From: Coprococcus_C hominis
GTDB lineage: Bacteria > Bacillota > Clostridia > Lachnospirales > Lachnospiraceae
Assembly (NCBI RefSeq): GCF_020687505.1
Contig: NZ_JAJEQT010000004.1
Length of the DNA: 64,000 bases
Direction: 5' to 3' (one strand)
Under the pieces are notes generated by a model. That model ran no database searches. It had not been told where the DNA came from and saw only the letters and a program-made list of their open reading frames with translations. Positions 62,943 to 64,000 of the stretch are shown here, in pieces (position 1 is the stretch's first letter; each line of letters begins with the position of its first letter). Position numbers and translations under genes: made by a program.

Positions 62943-62993
62943 AATCTATACAACTCCTGTTTTCAAATTTGAATCGTACGACATATTTCCCTT

Positions 62994-63022
62994 ATGATAC
63001 CCTTTTTTTCTCTATTTGTCCA
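62994..63022 (-). promoter_or_regulatory. Predicted promoter of the 62942 gene
   Basis: Reading leftward, TGGACA (plus 63017-63022), 17 nt, TATCAT (62994-62999), both 5 of 6 to consensus. Confidence 0.55.
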
Positions 63023-63066
63023 GTATCAGCATGATATCCATCCAACTATCCTGTTATCCGGTCTGC

Positions 63067-64000
63067 TTAGCCGCGCAGGGCCTCAAAAGCACGTGATATA
63101 TCCAGCACACCCCATCCCCACGCAGGGTTTGGATATGCAATATCGACAACTGTCCGCGCACCGCGAATCAAAATCTGCCGGATCACTTCGGTATTCATCC
63201 CATAATAATTGCCACGCACGATGCCCCATTCGAGGAAAAGTGCCGCCGCCCCGGCGGTCAATGCAGCCCCGACACTCGTACCGCTCCGGCGCACGAACAG
63301 CGGTCGCGTCCCACTGCCTCCCGCAAGCAGCCCCGCCACACGCACGGCTGGCGCCGCAAAATCCGGCTGAATCCGTCCTTTTCTGGTATAGCCACGGCTG
63401 GATTCCACATACAACGAATTATCCAGATGATTGTACCCGGCTACAGTTATCGTCCCACGCGCATTCGCAGGCGCACACAGGATCACTTCTGGATCTGGCC
63501 GTGAAAACCGCGTATTGCCGCCCAAAAATTGACGGATCGGCAGCCATGCATCGTACCCTGCTGGAAAGCTGCTGTAATTCTCTGTCACTTCAATCCGCCA
63601 GATACCGGGCGCAGGCTTCTCAAACCGCAGCAGGATAAACGGATCACCCGAATTGTTCTCGACCACTACACTTTCCGCATACAACGTCGTTCCCTCATAC
63701 AAATATGTAATCATTCCAGAACTGTCACGGTTCGGAAAAAGCTGATCAAACCGCTGCCCAGTCGGGGAATATACCGCTATCTGGTACAGACTTGGCGCAC
63801 GCCCCCAGATCTCCGTGCAAAAACCCGGATTCTCATCTTCCACATAGATCTCCATCTCATTTCTTACCGTCCGTGTCCGCGGCTGTGAGATCCCGTTCTG
63901 ATTGCCCAGATTGATCGTAGACAGGCTTGCAAAATGCCCGCCTGTGCCAAGCTCATTTCCAGCACTTCCGACCACGCAGATTCCCGGCAGTGTCACAACC
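63067..64000 (-). CDS. Subtilisin-family (S8) peptidase, 3' part only (runs off the right edge)
   Basis: The last 311 codons are visible, in frame to the edge. The nucleophile Ser lies in RRSGTSVGAALTAGAAALF (canonical GTSxAAP with Val/Gly), and ICVVGSAGNEL matches the oxyanion-Asn region VxAAGNxG. The long insert between them (about 160 residues, beta-rich) recalls clostridial CspA/B/C-type germination proteases. No signal is visible because the 5' part is missing. The Asp and His of the triad would lie beyond the window. Confidence 0.85.
   Translation of the reverse strand, partial: VVTLPGICVVGSAGNELGTGGHFASLSTINLGNQNGISQPRTRTVRNEMEIYVEDENPGFCTEIWGRAPSLYQIAVYSPTGQRFDQLFPNRDSSGMITYLYEGTTLYAESVVVENNSGDPFILLRFEKPAPGIWRIEVTENYSSFPAGYDAWLPIRQFLGGNTRFSRPDPEVILCAPANARGTITVAGYNHLDNSLYVESSRGYTRKGRIQPDFAAPAVRVAGLLAGGSGTRPLFVRRSGTSVGAALTAGAAALFLEWGIVRGNYYGMNTEVIRQILIRGARTVVDIAYPNPAWGWGVLDISRAFEALRG

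Overview
The window looks like a chromosomal segment of an anaerobic, low-to-mid GC Firmicute of the Clostridia, most likely Lachnospiraceae. The basis is monoderm-type gene content (YesM/YesN two-component genes, MecA, DnaD plus DnaI-type loader, YaaR/YaaT, a Tad system without secretin), AGGAGG ribosome sites on almost every gene, and clustered housekeeping genes in Firmicute order (tmk-yaaR-holB-yaaT-yabB-rsmI; dnaX-ybaB-recR). No rRNA, tRNA, transposase, phage or CRISPR sequence was seen. Species assignment is inference.

Layout. 1-3.7 kb: 5' part of a secreted repeat protein, a frameshifted 12-TM/LuxR regulator and a YesL-like membrane protein. 4-5.2 kb: lysA. 5.3-14.7 kb: one eight-gene leftward locus coding for a response regulator, a sensorless histidine kinase, an ABC ATPase homologue that has lost every catalytic motif, a divergent RbsC-like permease, and then an apparently normal RbsB/RbsA/RbsC-type importer and an MBL-fold hydrolase. 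14.8-17.7 kb: a very large anchored extracellular protein and a small partner. 17.8-22.6 kb: pfkA, recR, ybaB, dnaX and a flavodoxin-SCP2 fusion. 22.8-23.3 kb: a collapsed HigB-HigA toxin-antitoxin pair. 23.3-32.5 kb: a ten-gene Tad/Flp pilus operon with a long leader that carries an intrinsic terminator.

32.5-46 kb: radical SAM protein, trmL, an aminotransferase with an Lrp/AsnC regulator, a 35-residue membrane protein, a DUF815 ATPase, an AI-2E family transporter, a secreted GH5 glucanase with six ChW repeats, and the rsmI-to-tmk cluster. 46-50.3 kb: a DUF1858 protein, a BI-1 protein with an Asn/Tyr-rich tail, transketolase and mecA. 50.7-54.4 kb: a ferredoxin under a Fur-box-like operator, a glycosyltransferase trio and pyk. 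54.5-57 kb: envelope proteins. 57-62 kb: murC, then a cluster of DnaA boxes in front of a dnaD-dnaI pair, then prs. 62-64 kb: a zinc-ribbon membrane protein and the 3' part of a subtilase gene.

The most unusual system is the 5.3-14.7 kb locus. A pseudo-ABC transporter (dead ATPase plus permease homologue) is encoded between a two-component pair whose kinase has no sensory domain and a working sugar-type importer. The natural hypothesis is that the pseudo-transporter is the sensor. The Tad operon also carries unusual domain fusions: an Ig-like ectodomain inside TadC, and tandem Cys/His knuckles on a TadE pilin.
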